Positions 39,806-48,267 of a stretch of 48,267 bases of DNA are shown here, in pieces; the stretch's first letter is position 1, and each line of letters starts with the position of its first letter. The translations under genes were made by a program, and so were the position numbers. Location of the stretch: contig CAJXKT010000002.1 of assembly GCA_913055705.1 (NCBI GenBank), positions 1 to 48,267 of the forward strand. Direction: 5' to 3'. Source of the DNA: an uncultured bacterium. Lineage in GTDB: Bacteria; Planctomycetota; Brocadiia; Brocadiales; Scalinduaceae. A model generated the notes under the pieces. It did no database searches, had not been told where the DNA came from, and saw only the letters and a program-made list of their open reading frames with translations.

Positions 39806-41521
39806 ATGGCAGATTTAACAAGAAAGCAATATGCGGATTTATACGGACCCTCGGTAGGTGATAAATTCAAGTTGGCAGATACTGAATTAGTATGTGAAAT
39901 AGAAAAAGATTATCGTGTGCCGGGCGAAGAAGTTGTTTTTGGCGGAGGAAAAACTATACGGGAAGGAATGGGACAAAGTACCCAAACCAATAAAAATGGA
40001 GCATTAGACCTTGTTATAACTAACGTAATTATTATTGATCCGGTCCAGGGAGTAGTAATAGGAGATGTTGGAGTCAAAGATGGTAAGATTACAGGTATAG
40101 GAAAGGCGGGTAATCCGGATATTATGAGCGGTGTTCACCCAGACCTTATTATAGGGCCTGGAACGGAAGTAATTGCAGGTGAGCATCTCATCGCAACTGC
40201 AGGTGGAATAGACAGTCATATCCACATGATATGTCCACAGCAGGTTTACGATGCTTTGTCAAATGGAATAACGACATTCATAGGCGGCGGAACAGGACCA
40301 GCCGATGGAACAAGGGCCACCACGTGTACTCCGGGCCCATGGAATATCCAGAAGATGATTCTGGCTTGTGAAGGGTTACCCATTAACTGGGGTTTTAAAG
40401 GAAAGGGAAACAGTGCTGTACCAGAACCGTTAATTGAACAATTAGAGGCAGGTGCCTGTGGACTAAAAGATCACGAAGACTGGGGTACAACACCTGCGGT
40501 ATTAGACCAGAGTTTATCAGTGGCCGATAAATATGATGTTCAAGTGTCAATTCATACTGACACATTGAATGAAGCAGGATTTGTGGAGGATTCATCTAAA
40601 GCCATCGATGGTAGAACAGTTCATACTTATCATACTGAGGGTGCGGGCGGAGGACATGCTCCAGATATTATGCGCCTGGCTGGCGAAAAGAATGTACTGC
40701 CATCATCAACAAATCCAACAAGACCTTACACAGTAAACACACTGGATGAACATCTCGATATGTTAATGGTCTGCCATCATCTTAACCCTTCAATTCCGGA
40801 GGATGTGTCCTTTGCAGAAAGTCGTATTCGTGCAGAGACAATAGCCGCAGAGGATGTGCTTCATGATCTTGGGATATTGAGCATGTATAGTTCAGATTCT
40901 CAGGCAATGGGAAGAGTTGGAGAAAATTTCATTAAGGCTATGCAAACTGCCGATAAGATGAAAAAGCAAAGGGGAAAGTTAGAAGAGGATGAACCGGGAA
41001 ATGACAACTTCAGGGTTCTTCGTTACATTGCCAAATGTAACTTGAATCATGCAATTACGGAAGGTTTTGAGCATATATTAGGTTCGATAGAAACCGGAAA
41101 AATGGCTGATATTGTTCTTTGGCCTATTGCCTTTTTTGGGGCAAAGCCAAAGATGGTGATTAAGGGTGGGTTCGTGAATTGGGCCTTAATGGGAGATTCA
41201 AATGCCTCCATTCCAACACCGGAGCCAGTCATTTATCGTCCGATGTTTGGGGCTTTCGGAGGCGCGATGCATGAGACAAAGCTGACTTTACTTTCAAAAA
41301 CAGCTGTGGAACTAGGTGTTCCTGAGAAAATTGGTATGCAGGGTGGATACGTTGCAGTTGAGAATTGTAGAGGGTTAACAAAAGCCCATATGGTAAGAAA
41401 TGATGTAGCTCCAAAAATAGAGATTGATCCTGAAACATATCAGGTAAAGATTGATGGAAATATTGCTACTTGTGAGCCGGCAAAAGAATTAGCGCTGACA
41501 CAGCTTTATTTTATGGTGTAA
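39806..41521 (+). CDS. ureC: urease subunit alpha (catalytic)
   Basis: The 571-residue catalytic subunit retains every active-site element. These are the nickel histidines in [11 protein letters not shown], the carbamylated lysine in [12 protein letters not shown], the histidines in [10 protein letters not shown] and [15 protein letters not shown], the mobile-flap motif MVCHHL and the nickel aspartate in [11 protein letters not shown]. The length is the normal ~570. It is therefore predicted fully active once UreDEFG insert nickel. An AAGAGG site precedes the ATG. Confidence 0.98.
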   Translation: MADLTRKQYADLYGPSVGDKFKLADTELVCEIEKDYRVPGEEVVFGGGKTIREGMGQSTQTNKNGALDLVITNVIIIDPVQGVVIGDVGVKDGKITGIGKAGNPDIMSGVHPDLIIGPGTEVIAGEHLIATAGGIDSHIHMICPQQVYDALSNGITTFIGGGTGPADGTRATTCTPGPWNIQKMILACEGLPINWGFKGKGNSAVPEPLIEQLEAGACGLKDHEDWGTTPAVLDQSLSVADKYDVQVSIHTDTLNEAGFVEDSSKAIDGRTVHTYHTEGAGGGHAPDIMRLAGEKNVLPSSTNPTRPYTVNTLDEHLDMLMVCHHLNPSIPEDVSFAESRIRAETIAAEDVLHDLGILSMYSSDSQAMGRVGENFIKAMQTADKMKKQRGKLEEDEPGNDNFRVLRYIAKCNLNHAITEGFEHILGSIETGKMADIVLWPIAFFGAKPKMVIKGGFVNWALMGDSNASIPTPEPVIYRPMFGAFGGAMHETKLTLLSKTAVELGVPEKIGMQGGYVAVENCRGLTKAHMVRNDVAPKIEIDPETYQVKIDGNIATCEPAKELALTQLYFMV

Positions 41522-41537
41522 AGGAAAAGGAGATTTC

Positions 41538-41870
41538 TTGAACATTAGACATGTAGTGGAGGCGTCAAACGTTGATGATAAAGGTTATGTGTTAGATTCC
41601 TCCGAGGTAAAGCACGGTGTTGTCAGAGCGGGTAAGATATGGTCCTTGTCTGGTTTTATTGATCCCAGAACTCATCTAAACCTTGATTTTGTGGATCATC
41701 GGGTAACCGGATGTATTATTGCAAGTAGATTTATTAAACATGCTCCTGTAGAAATAAAGCAGGATGGATTTGTTTTTGCACACGTTAAGGAAGAAAGTTG
41801 CAAACACCTTGGATTCGTAGATATTGATGCACGAAGGATTGAATGGATGAAAAGGTGCCAGGTAAAATGA
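41538..41870 (+). CDS. unrecognised 110-residue protein between ureC and ureE
   Basis: Translation starts at a TTG preceded by AAAGGAG at ideal spacing, 16 bases after ureC, so it is surely part of the operon. The protein is soluble with no signal peptide or membrane span. It appears beta-rich with a conserved-looking core (GIIASRF-like CIIASRFIKHAPVEIK, GFVFAHVKEESCKHLGFVDID). It has two cysteines and several histidines (H5, H26, H47, H54, H69, H82, H90) that could bind metal. I do not recognise a family. A 351-base gap follows before ureE. A urease accessory or assembly role is inferred from position only. Confidence 0.7.
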   Translation: MNIRHVVEASNVDDKGYVLDSSEVKHGVVRAGKIWSLSGFIDPRTHLNLDFVDHRVTGCIIASRFIKHAPVEIKQDGFVFAHVKEESCKHLGFVDIDARRIEWMKRCQVK

Positions 41871-42221
41871 GGCTGATAACAAAACATATTGAAAATATTT
41901 AGAATATTTATTGAGAGTTTAACTCACACCCATTCTTTTCTATATGCTAGCCTTCATATCACAGTTCTGTGATTCGTATTTTTTCATAAACGTTCTAAAA
42001 TAACCTTTCTGGTAATGGAACGCCTCCAAAACTCAGCTCAAGAATAGACATCGTAGCAAAATGACCCTCTTTATAGTTGATATATAGGGCTCAAAGAACA
42101 AAGCAATTTGCCTTTTGCTCATGGAAAAGGTAAAATGATAACGAGTTTTTTTCTGATAGAGGAATATCTACTAAAGATATTTATTTTTTGATTACTAGAA
42201 ACTACAGGGCAGAGAACTAAC
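41871..42221. other. 351-base gap between the unknown gene and ureE
   Basis: No reading frame or RNA gene is seen. Near the end, AATATCT (42163-42169) and AGATATT (42175-42181) form a small hairpin followed by TATTTTTT. This could be a weak terminator or attenuator separating ureABC from the accessory genes. Confidence 0.4.
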
Positions 42222-42776
42222 ATGCTGATTATTAACGAAATATTGGGAAATATTAATACAGATGTGAAGTGGGAAAAACTTTATAGTGAGCCTGGTGGTA
42301 AAGGTTATGTACAAACTGTAATGTTTAAACGTAAAGAATCAGAAAGGTCCCGGTTGTATAAGAAATTGCCGGGATTTGACCAGGAGATAGGGATAAATCT
42401 CAAAAGGGGTGCCATATTGTGCGATGGAGATGTTCTATATTATGAAAAGGGTGAGAAGATGTTAGTGGTAAAGATTGAAGCAGAGGAGATGATGGTACTT
42501 CATTTTGCAGAAAAATTCCATGATGACAAGATGCTTGAGTTAGCCGTTAAGTTGGGACATGCGATTGGTAATCAACACTGGCAAATAAAGGTTGCTGGAG
42601 GAAAGATATATGTTCCGATAGTGATCGACAAAAAAGTAATGGAATCAGTCATGAAAACGCATAATATTCAAGGCGTAAAATATTGTTTTGAGGAAGTGGT
42701 GGAGGAACAGATATCTGATAGGAAGTCTGGGTTCTCTCACGACTCGTTACATGGCCACCATCAGCACAAACATTAA
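42222..42776 (+). CDS. ureE: urease accessory protein UreE (nickel metallochaperone)
   Basis: The 184-residue protein has the N-terminal peptide-binding domain with LKRGAILCDGDVLYYEKGEKMLVV. The C-terminal metal-binding domain contains LGHAIGNQHWQIKV and KIYVPIVIDKKVMESVM. The tail ends SHDSLHGHHQHKH, a short histidine-rich nickel-binding stretch. UreE delivers nickel to the UreDFG-urease complex. Confidence 0.93.
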   Translation: MLIINEILGNINTDVKWEKLYSEPGGKGYVQTVMFKRKESERSRLYKKLPGFDQEIGINLKRGAILCDGDVLYYEKGEKMLVVKIEAEEMMVLHFAEKFHDDKMLELAVKLGHAIGNQHWQIKVAGGKIYVPIVIDKKVMESVMKTHNIQGVKYCFEEVVEEQISDRKSGFSHDSLHGHHQHKH

Positions 42777-42787
42777 GGAAAGGATAC

Positions 42788-43534
42788 TTGGTAGTGAGTA
42801 ATAATGGCAATGAAATACCGTTAAGATGTGATGTGCCTGAATCCCGTTTAAGATCTTTTGCAAATGCACTTCAGATATCTGATACATTCTTTCCAGTGGG
42901 CATGTTTAACTTCTCTCATGGTTTGGAATCGTATGTTCAGGAGGAGATGGTGAAGAATGCAGATGATATTTTCGTTTTACTTGATGACATTCTTTCCCAT
43001 CAAATTGCTCCTGCTGATTGTGTTGCATTGGCCAACGGTTACAGGGCGGCTGAACAGTCTGATTTAAATACCATTTTGTTGCTAGATGAAATGCTTTATG
43101 CTATGAAGCTATCATTTGAAAACAGGGAATGTTCTGTGAAGACAGGGAAGTGCCTACTGACTAATATCCTTTTAATAGCTCCAGATAACTTAATCATACG
43201 TGATTTTAACGAAAAAGTCTGTGCGGGGGCCAGTCCTGGAAACTATGCAGTTGTATTAGGTTTAAGCGGGTATTTACTGGAGATAGCGTGCACTGAGGTG
43301 ATGATGATAGAGCTGTATTCATTTTGTGTTAGTTTTGTTAGTGCGGCAATGAAGCTTGTTAAAATTGATCACTATACGGCAGTAAAGATAATCAATGATC
43401 TGCAACCTTTATTAGTTGATCTTATAAAAAAGCATATACATAAAGTACCGGACGAAATGTATTCCTGCGCACCTTTAGTAGATATTATGTCCATAAGGCA
43501 TGAACAGGCAACTGTCCGAATGTTTTTGAGCTGA
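42788..43534 (+). CDS. ureF: urease accessory protein UreF
   Basis: The ~248-residue all-helical protein has LQISDTFFPVGMFNFSHGLESYVQE, given here as ISDTFFPVGMFNFSHGLES, the UreF hallmark. Later helices include ASPGNYAVVLGLSGYLLEI and the C-terminal PLVDIMSIRHEQATVRMFLS, both typical. It bridges UreD and UreG during nickel insertion. The start is a TTG at 42788 after AAAGGA; a GTG at 42794 is an alternative. It begins 11 bases after ureE. Confidence 0.93.
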   Translation: MVVSNNGNEIPLRCDVPESRLRSFANALQISDTFFPVGMFNFSHGLESYVQEEMVKNADDIFVLLDDILSHQIAPADCVALANGYRAAEQSDLNTILLLDEMLYAMKLSFENRECSVKTGKCLLTNILLIAPDNLIIRDFNEKVCAGASPGNYAVVLGLSGYLLEIACTEVMMIELYSFCVSFVSAAMKLVKIDHYTAVKIINDLQPLLVDLIKKHIHKVPDEMYSCAPLVDIMSIRHEQATVRMFLS

Positions 43535-43659
43535 TCTACAATGTTTTTATAGATACTAAGTGAACATCTATGTTTGCAATGTTGTCTTAAGATTATGTCT
43601 TCAACTAGAAGATTTTAGACTGATAAATTAAAGCTGGATTTCTAAAGAAAGGAGCATTA

Positions 43660-44280
43660 ATGGAAAACAAGATTCCACGAGTTGGGGTGGGAGGACCTGT
43701 CGGTTCAGGCAAAACAGCACTTATTGAAGCGGTAGTACCTGTATTGGTGAAGAATGGATACGATCCAATTATCCTGACCAATGATATTGTTACAAAGGAA
43801 GATGCTGAACATGTAAAGGGAACGCTACAGGATGTTATTTCGACTGATCGTGTTCTGGGTGTTGAGACAGGAGGGTGCCCTCATACAGCTGTGAGAGAGG
43901 ATCCGAGTATGAATCTGATTGCCGTAGAGGAAATGGAAAAGAAGTTCCCGGATTCTCATATACTTTTTGTTGAAACTGGAGGGGACAATCTGACACTCAC
44001 ATTCAATTCCGCGTTAGTAGATTATTACATTTATGTGATTGATGTGGCTGCTGGCGAAAAGATTCCCCGCAAAAATGGCCCTGCTATTACCCAATCTGAT
44101 CTACTGATTATTAATAAGATTGATCTGGCTTCATTTGTAAATGCTGATTTAAAAATAATGGAGCGTGATACTAAGTTAATGAGAAAAGACAAACCTTTTA
44201 TCTTTACTAATTGTCATACCAAAGAAGGAATAGACGCTGTATACCAGTTAATAAAAAAAGAGGTACTATTTGAAGATTAA
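43660..44280 (+). CDS. ureG: urease accessory GTPase UreG
   Basis: The 206-residue SIMIBI GTPase has the P-loop GGPVGSGKTALIEA (about 9-22), ILTNDIVTKEDAEHVK, the metal-binding CPH motif in ETGGCPHTAVREDPS and the guanine-specificity motif INKIDLA. GTP hydrolysis by UreG drives nickel insertion. An AAAGGAG site precedes the ATG. It follows ureF by 125 bases. Confidence 0.97.
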   Translation: MENKIPRVGVGGPVGSGKTALIEAVVPVLVKNGYDPIILTNDIVTKEDAEHVKGTLQDVISTDRVLGVETGGCPHTAVREDPSMNLIAVEEMEKKFPDSHILFVETGGDNLTLTFNSALVDYYIYVIDVAAGEKIPRKNGPAITQSDLLIINKIDLASFVNADLKIMERDTKLMRKDKPFIFTNCHTKEGIDAVYQLIKKEVLFED

Positions 44281-44292
44281 TATTCACATAAA

Positions 44293-45231
44293 ATGCTAAA
44301 ACATAGCGTTGTTGATTCGCACGATTACTATACTCCTGTAAATATTCCATCAGAATTTAGCCAGTATGATCTGGAAGTTCCAGTACTCAATATTGGCAAT
44401 GCAGGTAAAGTCGGATTGCTGGCCTTGGCCCTGGAAAATAGAGAGGGAAAGACGACACTTGTAGAGAATTATCATAAGGTTCCATTACAAGTTCAAAAAG
44501 CTCTTTATATTGATGAGAATATGCCTCATATGCCTTATATATATATTATGAGCCCGAGTGGTGGAATACTGCAGGGTGATAGGCTGAGGATAGACATACA
44601 TGGCTATGAGGACACAACTTTTCACATTACGACCCAGGCTGCAACTAAGATTTACCGTATGGAGAAGAATTATGCAACTCAGGTTTTGAATATTACCCTG
44701 GATAAGGGATCATATGCAGAATTTTTACCTGATATGATTATACCTTATAGAGATTCTCGCTTTTATCAAGAAGTTAATCTAAAAATTCACGAGGATGCAA
44801 CCTGTCTTTATAGTGAAATATTGCTGCCGGGACGTGTAACTTATGGAGAGTCATTTCTCTATGGAATATTTTATTCGCGTTTTCAGGCAACTGATCTATC
44901 GGGAAATTATAGATGTTTAGATAATATGGTTTTTTCGCCAAAGGCAAGTAATCCCAGGTCGTGTGGTATTCTGGATAATTGGGAGATTGTCGCGAACATT
45001 TATTTGCTAACCAGGAAAGTAGAAAGTAAAATGTTGAATACCGAAATAGAAAGAGCTGTACAAAAGGCTGATAATATATATTTGGCGTCCACGGTACTTC
45101 CTCATTCGGATGGCATTATTATCCGAATATTGGGTAGAAAATCAAATGATGTTGAACTTGTTTGCAAGCAAATATGGAATATTATCCGAATGAAATTACA
45201 TGGAAAGCCTGCCCCAGACTTAAGGAAATAA
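44293..45231 (+). CDS. ureD: urease accessory protein UreD
   Basis: The 312-residue protein has the UreD blocks MSPSGGILQGDRLRIDI, THITTQAATKIYRME-like FHITTQAATKIYRME, YAEFLPDMIIPYRDSRFYQE and EILLPGRVTYGESFLYG. It binds urease directly and is thought to channel nickel. It starts 12 bases after ureG. All four accessory proteins (D, E, F, G) are therefore present; no ureJ/hupE nickel permease is seen in the window. Confidence 0.94.
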   Translation: MLKHSVVDSHDYYTPVNIPSEFSQYDLEVPVLNIGNAGKVGLLALALENREGKTTLVENYHKVPLQVQKALYIDENMPHMPYIYIMSPSGGILQGDRLRIDIHGYEDTTFHITTQAATKIYRMEKNYATQVLNITLDKGSYAEFLPDMIIPYRDSRFYQEVNLKIHEDATCLYSEILLPGRVTYGESFLYGIFYSRFQATDLSGNYRCLDNMVFSPKASNPRSCGILDNWEIVANIYLLTRKVESKMLNTEIERAVQKADNIYLASTVLPHSDGIIIRILGRKSNDVELVCKQIWNIIRMKLHGKPAPDLRK

Positions 45232-45272
45232 TAAACTATGTTAAAATTTAAGTATTATATTGAGAAAAATCA

Positions 45273-46844
45273 ATGACAGAACAGAACCCAGGTAATATAC
45301 AGGCACAAGGAGCAGAAAATGCTGCCCTCGAAAATAATTGCGCTGCAGTTTTGTCTGTAGCTGATACTGTACGGACTACACTAGGGCCAAAAGGATTGGA
45401 CAAATTACTCGTGGATGAATTAGGTAACCGTTTTATTACAAACGATGGTGCAACAATAATGCTATCGATCAAAACGGTTCATCCTGTGGCAAAATTGGTT
45501 GTTGAAATTGCAGACAGGCAAGAAACGAAGGTGGGAGATGGCACGACCACTGCCGTTGTATTGGCTGCAGAAATGATAAAGGAGGGCAAAAGACTGATTG
45601 CTGATGTGGGCATTCATCCTACATTGGTTGTGAGTGGTATAGAGCTGGGGATTCAACGTTCTATTGAGCTTTTCAAACAGAAGGCTGTAAAGATTAACAT
45701 GAAAGATGCTAGTCTTGCTCAAGTGATTTCAACGGCAGCCGGAAGTAGAATGGATGGAAACCAGGTTGTCTCTTTGGTTAGTGAAGCCCTTAACATTCTT
45801 AAAAATCCAAAGGAAAAAAAGGAAATGGTGGATTTGAAAAAAAGTATATTTCTAATTAATAACCCTGTGCTGGAAGACATGGTTTTTGATGGAATAGTTA
45901 TTCAAAGGCAGTTCTTTGATCAACAGATACCTGATAAGATGGAAAATGTTAAGGCGATTCTTCTTAAAATAGACTTGAAGGAGATTAAAGAATCATTGGT
46001 CAAAGAGGTGAGAAACTATGACGAAATCGTGCGGATGAAAGAAAGTCAAACAAAAGTGACAAAAGAGATTTCTGATAGCATCTGTAAGACTGGTGCAGGT
46101 ATTGTATTTGTATCTTCTGTCCATGCGGATGAACAACTCTTATCCAACCTTCTTGAAAAGAATATTATGCTGATACATGTTTCTAACGAAGAACTTCTTA
46201 ATATTGCAAATGCTTTAGACGTACAAGTGGTCAGGAGAAAAGAGGATATGGGGAAAATCTCAGCTGGTACTTTTAAGAGTGTATACTACGATGAAGAGAA
46301 AGGGTTATTCTTCTTAGAGAATCATGGACAGCGAAAAATGGTGACGATTATTATCAGTGGTGTTACAAAAGTGACATCTCAGGAGCGATGGCGTGCTGTG
46401 AAGGATGGTATTTCAGCAGCGCAGTCTGCTTTGACTGAGGGTATTGTTGCAGGAGGGGGAGCAGTAGAGCTTTACATCAGTGAGAGATTGAAAGAGGAAA
46501 ACTTGAATAGTGGAGTAGATTCTATGGGTATTGAAGTGGTTGCACATGCCCTTTCCAGTATTATGCGTCAAATACTTACAAATGCAGGCTTCAATGGTTC
46601 CGAAAAAATGGCTGAGATCAAAAATAAATCCGGAGAATATGGCATTGATATTAATACGGGGAAGGAAGAAAACATGTTTGAGGCCGGCGTTGTTGATTCA
46701 GCAGGGATTAAGATTAATGCCCTAAAATCGGCGGCTGAAATTGTCAAGGCTGTTTTACGTATTGACCGTATATTAATTGCCCATTCCCCACATAATGCAG
46801 TTGTCGGAAAGTCTTCAAACGAAACAATCCTCAAAGATAAATAA
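45273..46844 (+). CDS. group II/III (thermosome-like) chaperonin
   Basis: The 523-residue protein is an archaeal/eukaryotic-type chaperonin rather than GroEL. Motifs are TLGPKGLDKLLVDELG (about 36-51), ITNDGATI (about 55-62), HPVAKLVVE and GDGTTTAVVLA (about 88-98, ATP site). A group II-like apical domain (about 200-370), VAGGGAVELYISERL (about 395-410) and the C-terminal SAAEIVKAVLRIDRIL follow. The catalytic Asp near residue 385 (VKDGISAA) is kept. The EGIVAGGG wording is GroEL-like, and the tail lacks GGM repeats. Bacterial homologues (Carboxydothermus and relatives) are called group III and usually sit near dnaK. Here it starts 41 bases after ureD, as the apparent last gene of the urease operon. 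Confidence 0.9.
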   Translation: MTEQNPGNIQAQGAENAALENNCAAVLSVADTVRTTLGPKGLDKLLVDELGNRFITNDGATIMLSIKTVHPVAKLVVEIADRQETKVGDGTTTAVVLAAEMIKEGKRLIADVGIHPTLVVSGIELGIQRSIELFKQKAVKINMKDASLAQVISTAAGSRMDGNQVVSLVSEALNILKNPKEKKEMVDLKKSIFLINNPVLEDMVFDGIVIQRQFFDQQIPDKMENVKAILLKIDLKEIKESLVKEVRNYDEIVRMKESQTKVTKEISDSICKTGAGIVFVSSVHADEQLLSNLLEKNIMLIHVSNEELLNIANALDVQVVRRKEDMGKISAGTFKSVYYDEEKGLFFLENHGQRKMVTIIISGVTKVTSQERWRAVKDGISAAQSALTEGIVAGGGAVELYISERLKEENLNSGVDSMGIEVVAHALSSIMRQILTNAGFNGSEKMAEIKNKSGEYGIDINTGKEENMFEAGVVDSAGIKINALKSAAEIVKAVLRIDRILIAHSPHNAVVGKSSNETILKDK

Positions 46845-46934
46845 TAGAGATTTCATTATTTGGTATGTTATTTAACTTATGCTATTAGTTATAGAAGCTA
46901 AATACGCACTTCCTTCCCAATCTGCATATTATTC

Positions 46935-47069
46935 CAGGAAAAAGAAACTATTGAGAAAATAAGTAAGAGTGAAATAAAGATAGGAATTGAGGCTCCAGGG
47001 GACGTAACCATTAACAGAGAAGAAGTTCCGAAGGAAGATTTCATGACACAAGCAGGCAATAGAGATTGA
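46935..47069 (+). pseudogene. CsrA-like remnant
   Basis: In one frame the peptide KETIEKISKSEIKIGIEA followed by PGDVTINREEV strongly resembles the RNA regulator CsrA. In CsrA, a 'GE.I.IG' start is followed by 'VRIGIEAP.DV.V.REEV'. The start codon, the first strand and about ten residues before ISKSEIKIGIEAP are missing, and the frame ends soon after in unrelated sequence. It is therefore a truncated, internally deleted copy, not a working gene. It directly abuts a TPR remnant. Confidence 0.5.
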
Positions 47070-47133
47070 CCCTGATTTTGCAGAGGCTCATTATAATCTC
47101 GGTGTTGCCCATACAAGAAAGGAAGATAAAGGT
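47050..47133 (+). pseudogene. single tetratricopeptide-repeat remnant
   Basis: In a frame different from the CsrA remnant, KQAIEIDPDFAEAHYNLG followed by VAHTRKEDKG is a textbook TPR unit, but it starts after a stop codon and runs straight into the next gene's start. It is the debris of a larger TPR protein, disrupted at the point where the flavoprotein gene begins. Confidence 0.6.
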
Positions 47134-47812
47134 GAAAGTACTGGGAGTATCTGGGTCACCAATCAAGAACAGCAATACGGACCGCGCACTCAAAGCGGTG
47201 CTGGATGCGACGGGATGTGAAACTGAGTGCGTCAAACTAATGGACTACACTATCGAGCCTTGCCGGGCCTGTCTGGGGTGCGTCAAGACCAATACATGCG
47301 TCATTAAAGATGATGGCATTGCGTTAACGGAAAAGGCAAAGGCGGCCGACGCCTTAGTCATAGCTGGGTTCACCCCCTATTCGACGATCGACTCACGAAC
47401 AAAGGCGTTCATCGAACGTCTCTACCCTCTACGCCATACGCATGGCTTCATGGCCGGCAAACCGGGTGGTGCGGTCATTACCTTTGCTGCGCCGGAGGAG
47501 AATGATATGCTCCCCCCCGCAGGCCAAATGGGGATCAATGCCGTTCAGTTTTACATGATGGAAGAGGGTATGAACTTTGTGGGTGCCGTAAAGATCCAGG
47601 GGAATGTCCCCTGCGTAAAATGTGTGTATGGCGACGAGTGCAAGATGTCTGGTATTCCGATGCTATACGGGCCAGACGCTACTGTGGATTCAGTTGGCAT
47701 CAAGTCGTTCGAGGAACAGCCCGTCGCCGTTGAAGCGGCCAGGGAACTCGGACACAAGATCGCTGAGGCTCTGGGGACGGCTAACAAAGCCATCGACAGC
47801 CACGAGAAATAG
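47132..47812 (+). CDS. flavodoxin-fold NAD(P)H-dependent FMN reductase / iron-sulfur flavoprotein-like
   Basis: The ~226-residue protein begins KVLGVSGSPIKNSNTDRAL, the FMN-phosphate loop of the NADPH-dependent FMN reductase family. It then has CRACLGCVKTNTCVIKDDGI, a cysteine cluster like that of iron-sulfur flavoproteins. A second cysteine group (PCVKCVYGDEC) follows. The start is a GTG at 47132 with GGAAG upstream; the frame is open further upstream but that part overlaps the TPR debris. The gene is visibly richer in G and C than its surroundings, suggesting recent transfer. Substrate and partner are unknown. Confidence 0.85.
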   Translation: MKVLGVSGSPIKNSNTDRALKAVLDATGCETECVKLMDYTIEPCRACLGCVKTNTCVIKDDGIALTEKAKAADALVIAGFTPYSTIDSRTKAFIERLYPLRHTHGFMAGKPGGAVITFAAPEENDMLPPAGQMGINAVQFYMMEEGMNFVGAVKIQGNVPCVKCVYGDECKMSGIPMLYGPDATVDSVGIKSFEEQPVAVEAARELGHKIAEALGTANKAIDSHEK

Positions 47813-48073
47813 TTCACCGCTACGCTCTGCGCCATTTCTCGCACGTAATGGCAGACGTTATAGATAAAATTGAGGGATAGGGTAGCTCCCGATAAGGTCA
47901 TTACCTTGATGGCTTTCCCTTAATTTCACTTATAAGGGTTATCTGAAGGGGATGGCGCATGCCAACAGAAGAACAAATCAAAAAACCCTTGCCTTCATAT
48001 CTCGTAGGTTTATAATCCAGAAACATAGCCATTTTCATATTATTCTAATCGTCTAACATGGGGAATATATGAA

Positions 48074-48184
48074 ATGAGTAAAATTACCGCTGGTAAGCTC
48101 AGTAAGATTCTCAAAGAGCATAAAAGATGGTTTGAGAATGAGGACGAAGGAGAGAAAGCCGCGTTATTTAAAAGGAGTTTTCAT
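48074..48184 (+). pseudogene. truncated N-terminus resembling a pentapeptide-repeat protein
   Basis: The reading SKITAGKLSKILKEHKRWF then ENEDEGEKAALFKRSF resembles the capping head (L-x-x-I-L-x-x-H-x-x-W-L...G-x-x-A-x-L) that precedes pentapeptide repeats. No repeats follow; the frame instead runs into the ribosome binding site and start of the next gene. It is probably a broken gene; assignment is tentative. Confidence 0.4.
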
Positions 48185-48267
48185 ATGAAATACATTTTCA
48201 GTATTAATTGCAATTATCCTCAGTGGATGTTACACCAGCCAGAATTATTCAGGTAGCTATTCTAGAC
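48185..48267 (+). pseudogene. lipoprotein gene start, frameshifted and cut by the window edge
   Basis: An AAAGGAG site precedes ATG AAA TAC at 48185. Removing one T from the TTTT run a few codons in yields MKYISVLIAIILSGCYTSQ, a perfect lipoprotein signal with lipobox LSGC, continuing open to the end of the window. As written, the frame instead ends at 48256. The break is either a sequencing error or a real mutation. Confidence 0.5.

Overview
This AT-rich window most likely comes from an anammox planctomycete of the genus 'Candidatus Scalindua'. The 16S rRNA gene contains exact targets, as I remember them, of four published hybridisation probes: the planctomycete probe Pla46 (3177-3194), the anammox probe Amx368 (3509-3526), the Scalindua probe Sca1309 (4462-4482) and the S. 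wagneri/sorokinii probe BS820 (3964-3985). The gene content agrees with this: urease, a urea ABC transporter, an Amt-PII protein, and planctomycete-like gene order. I could not run a database search.

Layout. 1-2.8 kb (minus strand): the 5' part of a DNA topoisomerase VI B gene cut by the window edge, a predicted secreted archaemetzincin, and two very small genes. 2.9-8.4 kb: a complete rRNA operon (promoter, boxA, 16S, tRNA-Ile, tRNA-Ala, 23S, 5S, terminator). 8.6-15.7 kb: Fur regulator, L28, the GatCAB amidotransferase, a small histone-fold protein, ProB, a frameshifted PyrF and a PabA/TrpG glutaminase. 15.8-23.5 kb: the nusA-infB-ylxP-rbfA translation/transcription operon (no rimP), continuing into hisG, a secreted TPR protein and yebC. 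23.5-26.9 kb (minus strand): FtsH and a lipoprotein with three SHOCT-like repeats.

27.8-46.8 kb is one co-directional nitrogen-acquisition cluster of about 19 kb: outer-membrane porin, urtABCDE (urea ABC importer), an ammonium channel fused to a PII domain, a DUF1573-type lipoprotein, ureABC, an unrecognised 110-residue protein, ureEFG, ureD and an archaeal-type (group II/III) chaperonin. The logic is urea entry through the porin, periplasmic capture by UrtA, ATP-driven import, hydrolysis by nickel urease, and ammonium handling by Amt. In an anammox cell this would feed ammonium to the catabolic pathway.

46.9-48.3 kb is a decayed, mosaic end: a CsrA-like remnant, a single TPR-motif remnant, a GC-richer flavodoxin-fold reductase, a stub resembling the head of a pentapeptide-repeat protein, and the beginning of a frameshifted lipoprotein gene.

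The most notable theme is a concentration of genes usually thought of as archaeal (topoisomerase VI, archaemetzincin, histone fold, thermosome-like chaperonin) in one bacterial contig. The best candidates for something new are the chaperonin coupled to the urease operon, the Amt-PII fusion whose PII ligand residues are substituted, the histone-like protein, and the unknown gene between ureC and ureE.
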